Below, in pieces: positions 15,408 through 24,032 of a stretch of DNA of 64,000 nt. Source of the DNA: Sphingobium scionense (GTDB lineage Bacteria; Pseudomonadota; Alphaproteobacteria; Sphingomonadales; Sphingomonadaceae); contig NZ_JACIEU010000004.1 in NCBI RefSeq assembly GCF_014197035.1, forward strand, positions 62,001 through 126,000, read 5' to 3'. The translations under genes were made by a program, and so were the position numbers. Each line of letters begins with the position of its first letter. Position 1 is the first letter of the stretch. Under the pieces are notes generated by a model. That model was not told the DNA's origin. It saw nothing but the letters and a program-made list of their open reading frames with translations, and searched no databases.

Positions 15408-17906
15408 ATGCAATATGATATGAGCCGGCCGACCTTTGGCGCGCTGCGCCGACTATGGCTTTCCACCGCGACCCTGGCCGCACTTGGAATCGGTTCCCCG
15501 GTGCACGCTCAGGCACTGCCCGTTCCGGCAGCCGCCCCGGCCGATGCCGAGGGGACGATCGTCGTCGTCGGCAACCGCAGCCGGGCCACTACCGCGCTTG
15601 AAAGCCCGGTGCCGATCGACGTGATCGACGAGAGCCAGTTGGCGACATTGGGTGCCAACAGTTCGCTGCGTGACGCGCTGGGCGTATTGCTGCCCAGTTT
15701 CAACTCGCTGACCGTCAGTTCCTCTTCCTGGAACAGCGTTGCGCGCCCGGCCGGCCTGCGCGGCCTGGGCGGTTCGCATGTGCTGGTGCTGGTGAACGGC
15801 AAGCGACGCCACAATAGTTCCTTGCTCAACCTGTCGACCGGCAGTGTCGACCAGGGCGCCAATTCGGTCGATATCGACCTGATCCCGGCGGCCGCGATCA
15901 AACGGATCGAGGTGCTGCGCGACGGCGCCGCCGCCCAATATGGATCGGACGCGATCGCCGGCGTCATCAATATCGTGCTGAAGGATGACGACCATGGCGG
16001 CACGCTGACGGTGAACGGCGGCAAGCGCTACAGCTATCGCGGCAACTCCGATGGCCGCAATATCGAGGCAGGCGGCAATATCGGTTTCAAGCTGGGGCCG
16101 GACGGGTTCGTCAACATTGCCGCCAGCGCCAAGGACAATAATCATGCCCGCCGCGCCATTCCAGCAACCGGCGCCTTTTATTATCCGCTGGCGAGCGGCC
16201 AGCCCGACCCACGCGAGAGCCGGGACAAGACGGTGTTCACCGGCGGCCTGCCCGACCTGCGCGCCCTGACGGTCCTCTATAATGCGGAACTGCCGCTCTC
16301 GTCGGCCGCCACCCTCTATTCCTCCTCGACCTGGTCGACCCGCGAGGCAATCATCGGGCAGAATTTCCGCCGTCCCAATTCCACCAATGCGGTGCTGTCC
16401 ATCTATCCCGATGGCTATGCGCCCAACTACACGCTGGACGAGAATGATTTCCAGATCCTCGCCGGGATCAAGGGCGAAGCGGGTGGCTGGAGCTGGGATC
16501 TGTCCAGCACCTATGGCGAGAACCGGTCGAAGAACGGCTCTACGGAGAGCCTCAACGCTTCGCTAGGCGACGCAAGCCCCACCGAATTCTGGACCTTCAC
16601 CGCGAAATTCGCGCAATGGACCAACAATCTCGATATTTCCAAGGGCGTGGATATCGGCCTGGCCGAGCCGCTCAAAATCTCCTTCGGGGCCGAGCATCGC
16701 TATGAGCGCTTCCAGACCATCGCCGGCGACCCGGAAGCCTATGCCAACGGCCTCTACCAATATCCGGCCGGCACGCCGCTGGCCGGCCGCTATGCCACCA
16801 TCGGCGCGCAGGGGGCGATCGTGCTCACGCCCGAGGATGCGGCCAAGCTCAGCCGCAACAGCTATGCCGCCTATGTCGACCTGGGCCTCAATCCGGTGCC
16901 GCGCTGGTTCATCGGCCTTGCTGGCCGGGCCGAACATTATGACGACAGCGCCGGTGACACGCTGAACGGCAAGTTCACCACCCGCTACGACTTCACCGAC
17001 CATTTCGCGATTCGCGGCACGATCAGCAACGGCTTCCGCGCGCCCTCGCTGGCCCAGTCCGCCTTTGCCCAGACGTCGAACCAATATACCACCGTCAACG
17101 GGGTCCAGACCTTCATCACCGCCAAATCGGTGCGGCCGGGCACGCCGATCGGCGACGCGCTCGGCGCCAAAGCGCTGACGCCGGAGAAATCCTTCAACCT
17201 CAGCGCCGGGTTCACCTACAGGCTGGGCACGCGTTTCAACCTGTCGGTCGACGCCTATCAGATCAAGCTGGACGATCGTATCGCCCAGACCGGCTATCTG
17301 ACCGGCGCGGGCGTCAGCGCCATCCTGGTCGCCAACGGTTTCGATCCCAATTATTCGGTGCGCTATTTCGCCAATGCAATCGACACCCGGACCCGCGGCG
17401 TCGAGGCGGTCGCCAACTATCTCCAGCCGCTGGGCGAGGACAAGTCGATCCGCTTCACGCTCGGCTACAACTACAACAAGACCAAGATCACGCGGGTGGC
17501 CGACAATCCATCGGAGCTGGCCGCGCTCAACCTCACCTTGTTCGATCGTCAGGCGCAGGGCTATATCGCCGGCAACCTGCCGCGATCCAAACTGATCCTG
17601 GGCCAGGATCTCAAGCTCGGCAATCTGCAGCTCAACCTGCGCGAGACCCGCTACGCCAAGGTGGCCTTCCTCGGCACCACGGCCGCGACCGACCAGTTCT
17701 ACGGCGCCAAGTGGATCGCCGATATCGACCTGTCCTTCCAGGCCACGAAGAATATCAACGTCGCGATCGGCGCGAACAATTTCTTCGACACCTATCCCGA
17801 CAAGAACACGCTGGCGGATACCAACGGCTTCCCGCCCTATCCGGCCCAGTCCCCGTTCGGCTTCTATGGCGGCTATTATTATGGCCGCCTGTCCTTCAGC
17901 TTCTGA
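15408..17906 (+). CDS. TonB-dependent receptor of the organosulfur locus
   Basis: An 832-residue receptor starting at the ATG at 15408, preceded by AAAAAAGGGGGAA. The GTG at 15345 in the same frame would put 21 residues before the signal. Signal RRLWLSTATLAALGIGSPVHAQA; TonB-box region GTIVVVGNRSRATT; plug motifs VLVNGKRRHNSSLLN and RIEVLRDGAAAQYGSDAIAGVINIVLK; barrel ending GGYYYGRLSFSF with terminal Phe. The plug is the type common in xenobiotic and organosulfur receptors of sphingomonads (the LDGKR / YGSDAIAGVIN class). It lies between the binding lipoprotein and a flavin monooxygenase, so it probably imports the same substrate. Confidence 0.9.
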   Translation: MQYDMSRPTFGALRRLWLSTATLAALGIGSPVHAQALPVPAAAPADAEGTIVVVGNRSRATTALESPVPIDVIDESQLATLGANSSLRDALGVLLPSFNSLTVSSSSWNSVARPAGLRGLGGSHVLVLVNGKRRHNSSLLNLSTGSVDQGANSVDIDLIPAAAIKRIEVLRDGAAAQYGSDAIAGVINIVLKDDDHGGTLTVNGGKRYSYRGNSDGRNIEAGGNIGFKLGPDGFVNIAASAKDNNHARRAIPATGAFYYPLASGQPDPRESRDKTVFTGGLPDLRALTVLYNAELPLSSAATLYSSSTWSTREAIIGQNFRRPNSTNAVLSIYPDGYAPNYTLDENDFQILAGIKGEAGGWSWDLSSTYGENRSKNGSTESLNASLGDASPTEFWTFTAKFAQWTNNLDISKGVDIGLAEPLKISFGAEHRYERFQTIAGDPEAYANGLYQYPAGTPLAGRYATIGAQGAIVLTPEDAAKLSRNSYAAYVDLGLNPVPRWFIGLAGRAEHYDDSAGDTLNGKFTTRYDFTDHFAIRGTISNGFRAPSLAQSAFAQTSNQYTTVNGVQTFITAKSVRPGTPIGDALGAKALTPEKSFNLSAGFTYRLGTRFNLSVDAYQIKLDDRIAQTGYLTGAGVSAILVANGFDPNYSVRYFANAIDTRTRGVEAVANYLQPLGEDKSIRFTLGYNYNKTKITRVADNPSELAALNLTLFDRQAQGYIAGNLPRSKLILGQDLKLGNLQLNLRETRYAKVAFLGTTAATDQFYGAKWIADIDLSFQATKNINVAIGANNFFDTYPDKNTLADTNGFPPYPAQSPFGFYGGYYYGRLSFSF

Positions 17907-17919
17907 TGGAGACACAGGC

Positions 17920-19284
17920 ATGACCCACCCCTCCGGCACGCTCAAGCTCGGCGCCTTCCTGTCGGGGCACGGCTCGCACAATGCGAGTTGGCGCCTGCCG
18001 GAGGCGGATGTCGATGCCTCGCGCAGCTTTGCCCCCTATGCCCGCGTCGCCCAGAAGCTGGAACAGGGGCTGTTCGACGCGATCTTCCTCAACGACAGCG
18101 TCGCCATTCCCGACCTCGATGCGGACTCCCTGGCCCGCACGGCACAGGGGATGCGCTGGGATCCGTTGACGCTGCTCCCCGCCCTGGCCGTCGTCACCAG
18201 CCGGATCGGCCTCATCAGCACGGCCAACACCACCTATAATGAGCCCTATACGCTGGCGCGCCGGCTCGCCTCGCTCGATCATCTGAGCGCGGGACGGGCC
18301 GGCTGGAACCTGGTCACTTCGCTCGGCGGCGGCGAGAATTTCAACCGCGAAGACCATGTCCTGCATGCCCAGCGCTATCAGCGCGCGGAGGAGTTTTTCG
18401 ACGTCATCACGGGCCTGTGGGACAGTTGGGAGGATGACGCCTTCGTCCAGGACAAGCAGAGCGGCATCTGGGCCGATCCCGCCAAGATCCACCGGCTGGA
18501 TCACAAGGGCACGCATTTTTCGGTGCAGGGACCGCTCAACGCGGCGCGTCCGGTCCAGGGCTATCCGGTGATCGCCCAGGCCGGTTCATCCGATGACGGC
18601 CGCGAACTGGCGGCGCGGACGGCGGAAATCATCTTCACCGCCGCCCAGACGATCGACGAGGCGCTGGCCTTCGCCACCGACATCACCGCCCGCCTCGGCC
18701 GCTATGGCCGCAAGCGCAGTGATGTGCGCATCCTGCCCGGCATATCGGTCTATGTTGGCCAGGATGCCGAGGAAGCCCGCGCCCGCTACGAAGCACTGCA
18801 GGATCTGCTCGATCCGGTTTCCGCGCTCAAAGGCATATCCCGCTTCGTCAATATCGGCATCGACCTGTGGACGCTGCCGTTGGACGAACCGGTCGTGCTG
18901 CCCGCCGCAATCCCGGTCACCAACACGCACAAGAGCCGCCAGCAACTGGTGATCGACCTGATCCGCCGCGAACAGCCGACCGTGCGGCAATTGCTGCGCA
19001 AGATGGTCGCCGGCGGGCACCGCATCCTGTTCGGCAGCGCGCGCGACATTGCCGATGACTTTGAGCATTGGTTCCATGCCGGCGCGGCCGACGGGTTCAA
19101 CATCATGTTCCCCGACCTGCACGGATCGGTCGACCGTTTCGTCGAGGAGGTCGTCCCCGAACTGCAGCGGCGCGGGCTGTTCCGCACCGCCTATGAAGGC
19201 GCCACGCTGCGCGACAATCTGGGCCTCAACCGCCCGGACAACCGCTTCACCCGTCCCCAGCCAGTGACGGCTGTCAGGAACTGA
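17920..19284 (+). CDS. LLM-class flavin-dependent monooxygenase (NtaA/SnaA/DszA type)
   Basis: A 454-residue TIM-barrel oxygenase. Family motifs: LKLGAFLSGHGSHNASWR, DHLSAGRAGWNLVTS (flavin-phosphate region), RYQRAEEFFDVITGLWDSWEDDAF and HKGTHFSVQGPLN. Characterised relatives use FMNH2 from a separate reductase to oxidise dibenzothiophene sulfone, dimethyl sulfide, sulfones or aminopolycarboxylates. The start at 17920 is 13 bases after the receptor stop; the earlier in-frame start at 17866 lies inside the receptor gene. No flavin reductase gene is in the window. The plus-strand context with EpsC and YeiH supports C-S bond oxidation, but the substrate is unknown. Confidence 0.88.
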   Translation: MTHPSGTLKLGAFLSGHGSHNASWRLPEADVDASRSFAPYARVAQKLEQGLFDAIFLNDSVAIPDLDADSLARTAQGMRWDPLTLLPALAVVTSRIGLISTANTTYNEPYTLARRLASLDHLSAGRAGWNLVTSLGGGENFNREDHVLHAQRYQRAEEFFDVITGLWDSWEDDAFVQDKQSGIWADPAKIHRLDHKGTHFSVQGPLNAARPVQGYPVIAQAGSSDDGRELAARTAEIIFTAAQTIDEALAFATDITARLGRYGRKRSDVRILPGISVYVGQDAEEARARYEALQDLLDPVSALKGISRFVNIGIDLWTLPLDEPVVLPAAIPVTNTHKSRQQLVIDLIRREQPTVRQLLRKMVAGGHRILFGSARDIADDFEHWFHAGAADGFNIMFPDLHGSVDRFVEEVVPELQRRGLFRTAYEGATLRDNLGLNRPDNRFTRPQPVTAVRN

Positions 19285-19325
19285 GCGGCGCTTCATCCCC
19301 AAAATCTAAGAACAAGGAACCGGAC

Positions 19326-20006
19326 ATGTCCCAGACCCATGACCCGATCGACCAGCATTGGGCCGATCTTCTCTCCCCCGGCCGGCGGCAATTGCTGCGC
19401 GCCGGCGGGCTGGCCGCTGCCGGTGGCCTGATCGGGGCGCCGGCCTTCGCCGCCGCTCCTGCGCCCTCTCCTGCCGCCATCGCCGCCCATACGGGCAAGA
19501 GTCCCTGGGGCTATGCCACCGCCACGGAACCGACGCCCCGTCCCCTGGCGGTGCGCCCCGGCGAGGAGCATGGCCTGCCCGATCGGCCACGCGCCTATAC
19601 CGATATCAAAAGCTATCACGCCCATATCTATTTCGATGAGGATAGTTACGAGAAGGCGGTCCGCATCCGGCAATGGACCGCAGAACGCTTTGCGGTGGAA
19701 CTGGGCAACTGGAATGCGGAACCGCGCGGGCCGCATGTCACGCCGTCCTTCTATTTCGGCTTCGGCACCGACCTGCAACCGCTGATCCTGCCCTGGCTCC
19801 AGCTCAACAGCCTGGGCCTGACCATATTGGTCCATCCCAATACCGACGATCCGCGCGCCGACCATCTCCATTATGCGCTGTGGGTGAACCGGTCACAGCC
19901 GGTCAACGCCTATGGCATGAAGAAACCGAACCTAGCGGCAGGCGAACCGGCCGTGGAACAAATCTATCCCAATACCCGGCCGACGGTCGCGATCGAGCGT
20001 AGCTGA
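19326..20006 (+). CDS. DOPA 4,5-dioxygenase family protein with Tat signal
   Basis: A 226-residue protein. The N-terminus has a twin-arginine signal (SPGRRQLLRAGGLAAAGG... cut near AFAAAP). The rest (from about 95) matches the DOPA 4,5-dioxygenase family: SYHAHIYFDEDSY, GPHVTPSFYFGFG, LTILVHPNTDDPRADHLHYALWV, with His residues suited to iron binding. Family members open catechol rings by extradiol cleavage or are uncharacterised small proteins. Export is unusual, because described members are cytosolic. RBS AAGGAA precedes the ATG; the stop overlaps the SDR start by one base. In this locus it could act on an aromatic part of the sulfur compound in the periplasm. Confidence 0.8.
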   Translation: MSQTHDPIDQHWADLLSPGRRQLLRAGGLAAAGGLIGAPAFAAAPAPSPAAIAAHTGKSPWGYATATEPTPRPLAVRPGEEHGLPDRPRAYTDIKSYHAHIYFDEDSYEKAVRIRQWTAERFAVELGNWNAEPRGPHVTPSFYFGFGTDLQPLILPWLQLNSLGLTILVHPNTDDPRADHLHYALWVNRSQPVNAYGMKKPNLAAGEPAVEQIYPNTRPTVAIERS

Positions 20007-20731
20007 TGGGCGCTGCGAGGGAACAAGCCGGCCGGCATTACGCCATCGTCGGCGGTAGCAGCGGCATCGGTCTTGCGCTGGCGAAATTGCTGGTCGCGCG
20101 CGGCGACAGGGTGCTGATCGGCGGACGATCGCCCGACCGACTGGCCAGCGCAATCGCGACATTGGGGGAGCAAGCTTCCTCCCGTCCCATCGACACCGGC
20201 GATCGCGCGTCGATCGCCGCCTTCTTCGCCGATGCGCCCGCGCTCGACGGACTATTCACCCCGGCCGCCAGCTATCGCACCGGTGCCTTTCGTGACGGCG
20301 ATGTTGACACGAGCGAGGCACTTTTCGACGCGAAATTCTGGGGCCAATATTGGACCGTCCACGCCGCTTTGCCAGTGCTGAAGCAGTCAGCATCGATCGT
20401 GCTGATGTCGGGTGCGGCCTCGGTCAGGCCGATCGGTGCGCCAGCCTATGCCGCCTGCAATGCAGCGCTGGAGGGATTGGCCCGTGGCCTCGCGTTCGAA
20501 TTGTCCCCGATCCGTGTCAATTGCCTGTCGCCCGGCACCACCGACAGCGACCTATGGCGCGGTCGCCCCGCGCCGCAGCGCGAGGCCGCTTATGCCCATT
20601 GGAACGGGCTTTGCCTGACGGGGCGCCCCGCCCATGTCGAGGAACAGGCGCAGGCCGCCCTGTTGCTGCTCGACAATGGCAACATGACCGGCGCCACCCT
20701 GTTCTGCGATGGCGGCTACAGCTTTCGCTAG
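20006..20731 (+). CDS. Short-chain dehydrogenase/reductase lacking the catalytic Lys
   Basis: A 241-residue SDR with Rossmann motif IVGGSSGIGLALAKLL and C-terminal LFCDGGYSFR. The active-site region reads LMSGAASVRPIGAPAYAACNAALEGLARG: the Ser and Tyr148 are in place, but the residue four positions after Tyr, normally Lys, is Asn152 (codon AAT, 20459-20461). Without Lys the usual proton relay is impaired, so activity may be altered, or it may be a binding protein or use another base. The start overlaps the preceding stop (TGATG), making it the last gene of the 13559-20731 series. Confidence 0.85.
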   Translation: MGAAREQAGRHYAIVGGSSGIGLALAKLLVARGDRVLIGGRSPDRLASAIATLGEQASSRPIDTGDRASIAAFFADAPALDGLFTPAASYRTGAFRDGDVDTSEALFDAKFWGQYWTVHAALPVLKQSASIVLMSGAASVRPIGAPAYAACNAALEGLARGLAFELSPIRVNCLSPGTTDSDLWRGRPAPQREAAYAHWNGLCLTGRPAHVEEQAQAALLLLDNGNMTGATLFCDGGYSFR

Positions 20732-20759
20732 CGCTGCGCTTGTGCCGAACTTGTGCTGC

Positions 20760-21275
20760 TCAGATCCATTGCGCCAGCCAGTCGGCGAGTGCCTGGGGCG
20801 TCATATGACGCGCGTCGGCCAAGGCCGACAGGCGATCGCGGTTCAATAGCTTGTCGCTGCGCGGGTCGACGATCAGCAGCGCAGGCACGCCCTGCAGCCG
20901 ATCCAGGCCATAATGGCGAATGATCTGCTGATTGCGGTCGAACCGGCCAACATCGACGGTCACGATCTCATAATGGCGCCGCAGGAATGCCCGGAGTTCG
21001 GGTAGTTCCATGACACCCGCGAGGATCCGGCAATCCGCACACCAATTGCCGCCAAGGTCGATGATCAGCCGCTTGCCGCTCGCCTTGGCCCGTGCCCGGG
21101 CGGCGGCCACCTGGCGGTCGGCATCGGCGTTGACGTCATAGGGCAGAGGCAAAGGCTGCGGCAGTTGTTCCAGGCTGGCGATCGATACCCGAGGCGCCCG
21201 CGTGGCAGCGGCGCCCGCCATCGTTCCCGTCAAGGCCAGCGCCGTCATCCCGGCGACGGCAATCCATTTCATCAT
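20760..21275 (-). CDS. Exported thioredoxin-like protein (WCADC)
   Basis: A 171-residue protein starting at the ATG at 21275, which has GAGG seven bases upstream; the longer frame to 21326 would precede the signal MKWIAVAGMTALALTGTMAGAAA. The thioredoxin fold follows with GKRLIIDLGGNWCADCRILAG; the redox Cys pair is C79/C82. The later Gly-Val-Pro (LQGVPALLIVDP) gives the cis-Pro. It resembles the thioredoxin_7/DsbD-gamma group and should sit in the periplasm as a thiol reductant or oxidant. It is convergent with the SDR gene and divergent from epsC, sharing an AT-rich control region with it. Confidence 0.82.
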   Translation of the reverse strand: MMKWIAVAGMTALALTGTMAGAAATRAPRVSIASLEQLPQPLPLPYDVNADADRQVAAARARAKASGKRLIIDLGGNWCADCRILAGVMELPELRAFLRRHYEIVTVDVGRFDRNQQIIRHYGLDRLQGVPALLIVDPRSDKLLNRDRLSALADARHMTPQALADWLAQWI

Positions 21276-21431
21276 CTGATCCTCGTTCTTTCCGCGGATA
21301 CAAAACCGCAGCTTCTGGGCAACCAAGTTGATCCTCTTTTAAATCACTACAAATTTAGTAGATAAAAGCAACAGCCAAGGTCGGAGCCATGTCACGCGAC
21401 ACCGATCATCCCGAACGCAAGGATCATCCGC
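21276..21431. promoter_or_regulatory. Divergent control region between thioredoxin-like and epsC genes
   Basis: An AT-rich stretch (about 21332-21366) includes the near-palindrome ACTACAAATTTAGTAG at 21346-21361. Its position between two divergent genes, one of them a cysteine-biosynthesis gene, suggests a binding site of a sulfur regulator. No consensus is claimed. Confidence 0.35.
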
Positions 21432-22361
21432 ATGTCGCCTACCCCCGATTCCGACCCACTGATCGAGATCATCCGTTTTCCCGAGCAGGTCGACCTGGTG
21501 GTCGAGGGGCTGCACCAGGCCCGGCTGGACTGGCGCGCCGGGCATCAGCGCCAGGCCGAGCAAGGCGTCTATTTTCCGTCACGTCAGGCGCTGCAGCGGA
21601 TCAGCCGGGAACTGGCGATCGCTCTATTTCCGTTGCGCTTCGGTCCGCCCGAACTGACCGCACAGAATGAAAATGCCTATGTCGGCGCGGCCCTTGAATC
21701 GACCCTGTCCCAGCTTGCCGCACAGATCCGACTGGAGCGGGGCTATCATGAACCCGACAGCGACCAGTCGGCGATTGCCACTCAAGTCGAGGAGATTATC
21801 GGCCGCTTCGCTGCCTATCTGCCGACGCTGCGGCGCCTGCTCGATAGTGATGTCGATGCCGGCTATGCGGCCGACCCGGCGGCACGCAGCGTCGATGAGG
21901 TGCTGCTCGCCTACCCGTCGCTGACGGCCGTCATCCACCATCGCATTGCCCACAGCCTCTATCGGCTCGGCGCTCCACTGGTCGCCCGGGTGATCGCCGA
22001 GATCGCGCATGAAAGGACCGGCATCGATATCCACCCCGGCGCGCGGATCGGCCGCAGCTTCTTCATCGACCATGGCACCGGCGTCGTCATCGGCGAGACT
22101 GCGATCCTGGGCGACCGCGTCCGCCTCTATCAGGGCGTGACGCTGGGTGGCGACCCGGACATTCCCGGCGGTCAGGCCCAACATGCGGTGGCACGACACC
22201 CGCTGATCGGCGACGATGTCATCATCTATGCCAATGCCAGCATCATCGGGCGGGTCACGATCGGCGCGGGCTCGCGGATCGGCGGCAATGTCTGGTTGCG
22301 TCAGGACGTCCCGCCGGGCAGCCTCGTTGAAGCACCGGCACCGACGATCAGGCCGATCTGA
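21432..22361 (+). CDS. epsC: Serine O-acetyltransferase (EpsC type)
   Basis: A 309-residue enzyme that acetylates serine to O-acetylserine, the acceptor for sulfide in cysteine synthesis. A long helical N-terminal region (1-190) is followed by a left-handed beta-helix from about residue 195: GIDIHPGARIGRSFFIDHGTG, VVIGETAILGDRVRLYQGVTLGG and the C-terminal hexapeptide coils. His of FIDHGTG and the GE pair match the SAT active site. It is longer than CysE, as is normal for the EpsC group. AAGGA lies 6-10 bases before the ATG. YeiH follows 22 bases later. With the monooxygenases it supports reading this locus as sulfur scavenging. Confidence 0.88.
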   Translation: MSPTPDSDPLIEIIRFPEQVDLVVEGLHQARLDWRAGHQRQAEQGVYFPSRQALQRISRELAIALFPLRFGPPELTAQNENAYVGAALESTLSQLAAQIRLERGYHEPDSDQSAIATQVEEIIGRFAAYLPTLRRLLDSDVDAGYAADPAARSVDEVLLAYPSLTAVIHHRIAHSLYRLGAPLVARVIAEIAHERTGIDIHPGARIGRSFFIDHGTGVVIGETAILGDRVRLYQGVTLGGDPDIPGGQAQHAVARHPLIGDDVIIYANASIIGRVTIGAGSRIGGNVWLRQDVPPGSLVEAPAPTIRPI

Positions 22362-22383
22362 GCAACAAGAGGGGGAGACACGC

Positions 22384-23775
22384 ATGACGACGCCCACCGG
22401 GTCCGTTTCGCCGAACGAGCCTTCTGCTGGCCCGACGGCCTGGTTCGCCAAGGAGGATGGCTGGGCGATCCTGATCGGCCTCGCCATCGTCCTCACCGGA
22501 TCTGCCCTGTTCTGGAACGGAGCCAATCTGCGCTGGCTCGCGGCATTGCCACCCAAATGGTCGAGCCCGTCGCAAGTCGCAGCCGATCTCGTCACGCACT
22601 GGCCACGCTATGGTGCCCAATATCTCTTCTGGCTAGCGGCCTTCGCAATCGCCCTGCGCGCACTCGGCCGCAGCATAGGGACATTCGTGCCCGCCTTCAG
22701 CTTTCTCTATCTGGCGGCCTATGCCATCTTCGTGCTGGGGCAATGGGAAGGCGCGGTCCGCTATAATCTGGAACCGCCGCTGGTCGCCCTGTTCGTTGGC
22801 CTGGCCGTCGCCAACCTGATCGGCGTACCGCGCTGGCTGGCACCCGCCTTGCGGGGCGAACTCTACATCAAGACCGGCATCGTCCTGCTCGGTGCGACCG
22901 TCCCGCTCTCGCTGATTCTCCTCGCCGGGCCGATCGCGATCGTGCAGGCATCGATCGTCTCGATTGTCACCTTCGCCGTCATCTTCGGCATCGCCGTCCG
23001 GCTCGGCCTTGATCGCCCCTTTGCCGCGACCCTGGGTGTCGGTGGCGCTGTCTGTGGCGTTTCGGCCGCGATCGCGGTCGCCGGTGCGGTCGGCGCGCGC
23101 AAGGAACAGGCGTCCATCACCATTTCGATCGTGGTCCTGTGGGCGATCGCCATGATCTTTGCCCTGCCCTTCGTCGCGCGCGCCCTGCATCTGCCGACCG
23201 GTGTCGCCGGCGCATGGATCGGGACATCGGAATTTGCCGATGCAGCCGGTATCGCTGCCGCCCAGACCTATGGTGGTCTGGCCGGCAAGGTGGACGGGAT
23301 CAGCGGCACTGCAGATCAGGCATTGCAGGCCTTCACGCTGGTCAAGGTGGTCGGCCGGGACGTCTGGATCGGCATCTGGGCGGTGGTGCTGGCGATCGTC
23401 GCAACCACGCGATGGGAAGAGCGTCCCGCCGGCAGCGCCCCCGATGTCCGGGAAATATGGCGGCGCTTCCCGAAATTCGTGCTCGGCTTCTTTCTCGCCT
23501 CAGCCCTCGTGACCGCAGCGACCGCCCATTATGACCTGGCGAGTTATAACAGGGAGGCTATCCCGAACCTGATCGCACCGATCAAGGATCTGCGCAGTTG
23601 GGCGTTCATCTTATCCTTTCTGAGCATCGGCCTTACCACTCGCATCGGCGACCTGGCGGCGACCGGCCGCAAGCCGCTGATAGCCTTTACCGCGGGTGTC
23701 GCCGTCAATCTGGCGCTGGGCTATGTCCTGTCGGTACATCTTTTCGGCGCGCATTGGGCAGGGCTCGGACAATGA
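22384..23775 (+). CDS. YeiH-family putative sulfate/sulfite exporter
   Basis: A 463-residue membrane protein with ten or more hydrophobic helices and the UPF0324/YeiH motifs RGELYIKTGIVLLGATVPL and GVGGAVCGVSAAIAVAGAVGA. Members are annotated as putative sulfate exporters and occur beside sulfur-oxidation and sulfonate-degradation genes. The start at 22384 has AGAGGGGGAGA upstream; the longer frame to 22216 lies inside epsC and is rejected. The final ATGA overlaps the start of a small Cys-containing protein. The N-terminal soluble segment (about 35 residues) is unremarkable. Confidence 0.85.
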   Translation: MTTPTGSVSPNEPSAGPTAWFAKEDGWAILIGLAIVLTGSALFWNGANLRWLAALPPKWSSPSQVAADLVTHWPRYGAQYLFWLAAFAIALRALGRSIGTFVPAFSFLYLAAYAIFVLGQWEGAVRYNLEPPLVALFVGLAVANLIGVPRWLAPALRGELYIKTGIVLLGATVPLSLILLAGPIAIVQASIVSIVTFAVIFGIAVRLGLDRPFAATLGVGGAVCGVSAAIAVAGAVGARKEQASITISIVVLWAIAMIFALPFVARALHLPTGVAGAWIGTSEFADAAGIAAAQTYGGLAGKVDGISGTADQALQAFTLVKVVGRDVWIGIWAVVLAIVATTRWEERPAGSAPDVREIWRRFPKFVLGFFLASALVTAATAHYDLASYNREAIPNLIAPIKDLRSWAFILSFLSIGLTTRIGDLAATGRKPLIAFTAGVAVNLALGYVLSVHLFGAHWAGLGQ

Positions 23776-24032
23776 CCCGCCTGTCCCGGATCGCCGCCTT
23801 TCTGGCCAGTCCTGCCACCGCTGACAGTTGCACATCCTGCCACCATTTCGACCGCGCGCCGGATCGGATCGAAGACGCGATGCCCGGACTCAGCGCGCTG
23901 GCATCGGCACAGGCCTCAACCTTCGACGGCAATGGCCTGTGCCGTTTTCATGACCGGATCATCAACGGGCGGGGGCGCTGCCCGGCCTTTGTCGATCAGC
24001 CATCCTCAAACGCCGCTTTGCGCTTGGCATAG
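23772..24032 (+). CDS. Small four-Cys protein coupled to YeiH
   Basis: An 86-residue protein starting at ATG 23772 in an ATGA overlap with the yeiH-like stop, which is the main reason to believe it. It has no clear signal or membrane segment. Cys20-x2-Cys23 is followed directly by His-His (CTSCHHF), with Cys57 and Cys70 in GLCRFHDRIINGRGRCPAF. Four Cys plus neighbouring His could hold zinc or an Fe-S cluster. I do not recognise the family. Its 3' end overlaps the convergent ferredoxin gene by 37 bases, as in compact loci. It is probably an accessory protein for the transporter or for sulfite/sulfide handling. Confidence 0.6.
   Translation: MTRLSRIAAFLASPATADSCTSCHHFDRAPDRIEDAMPGLSALASAQASTFDGNGLCRFHDRIINGRGRCPAFVDQPSSNAALRLA

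Noticed and set aside
16563..17981. Long minus-strand frame (472 codons) opposite a TonB receptor
   Set aside because: It is the antisense of an unmistakable receptor; its length follows from GC-rich third positions and its translation is Arg/Gly/Asp-rich with no family pattern.
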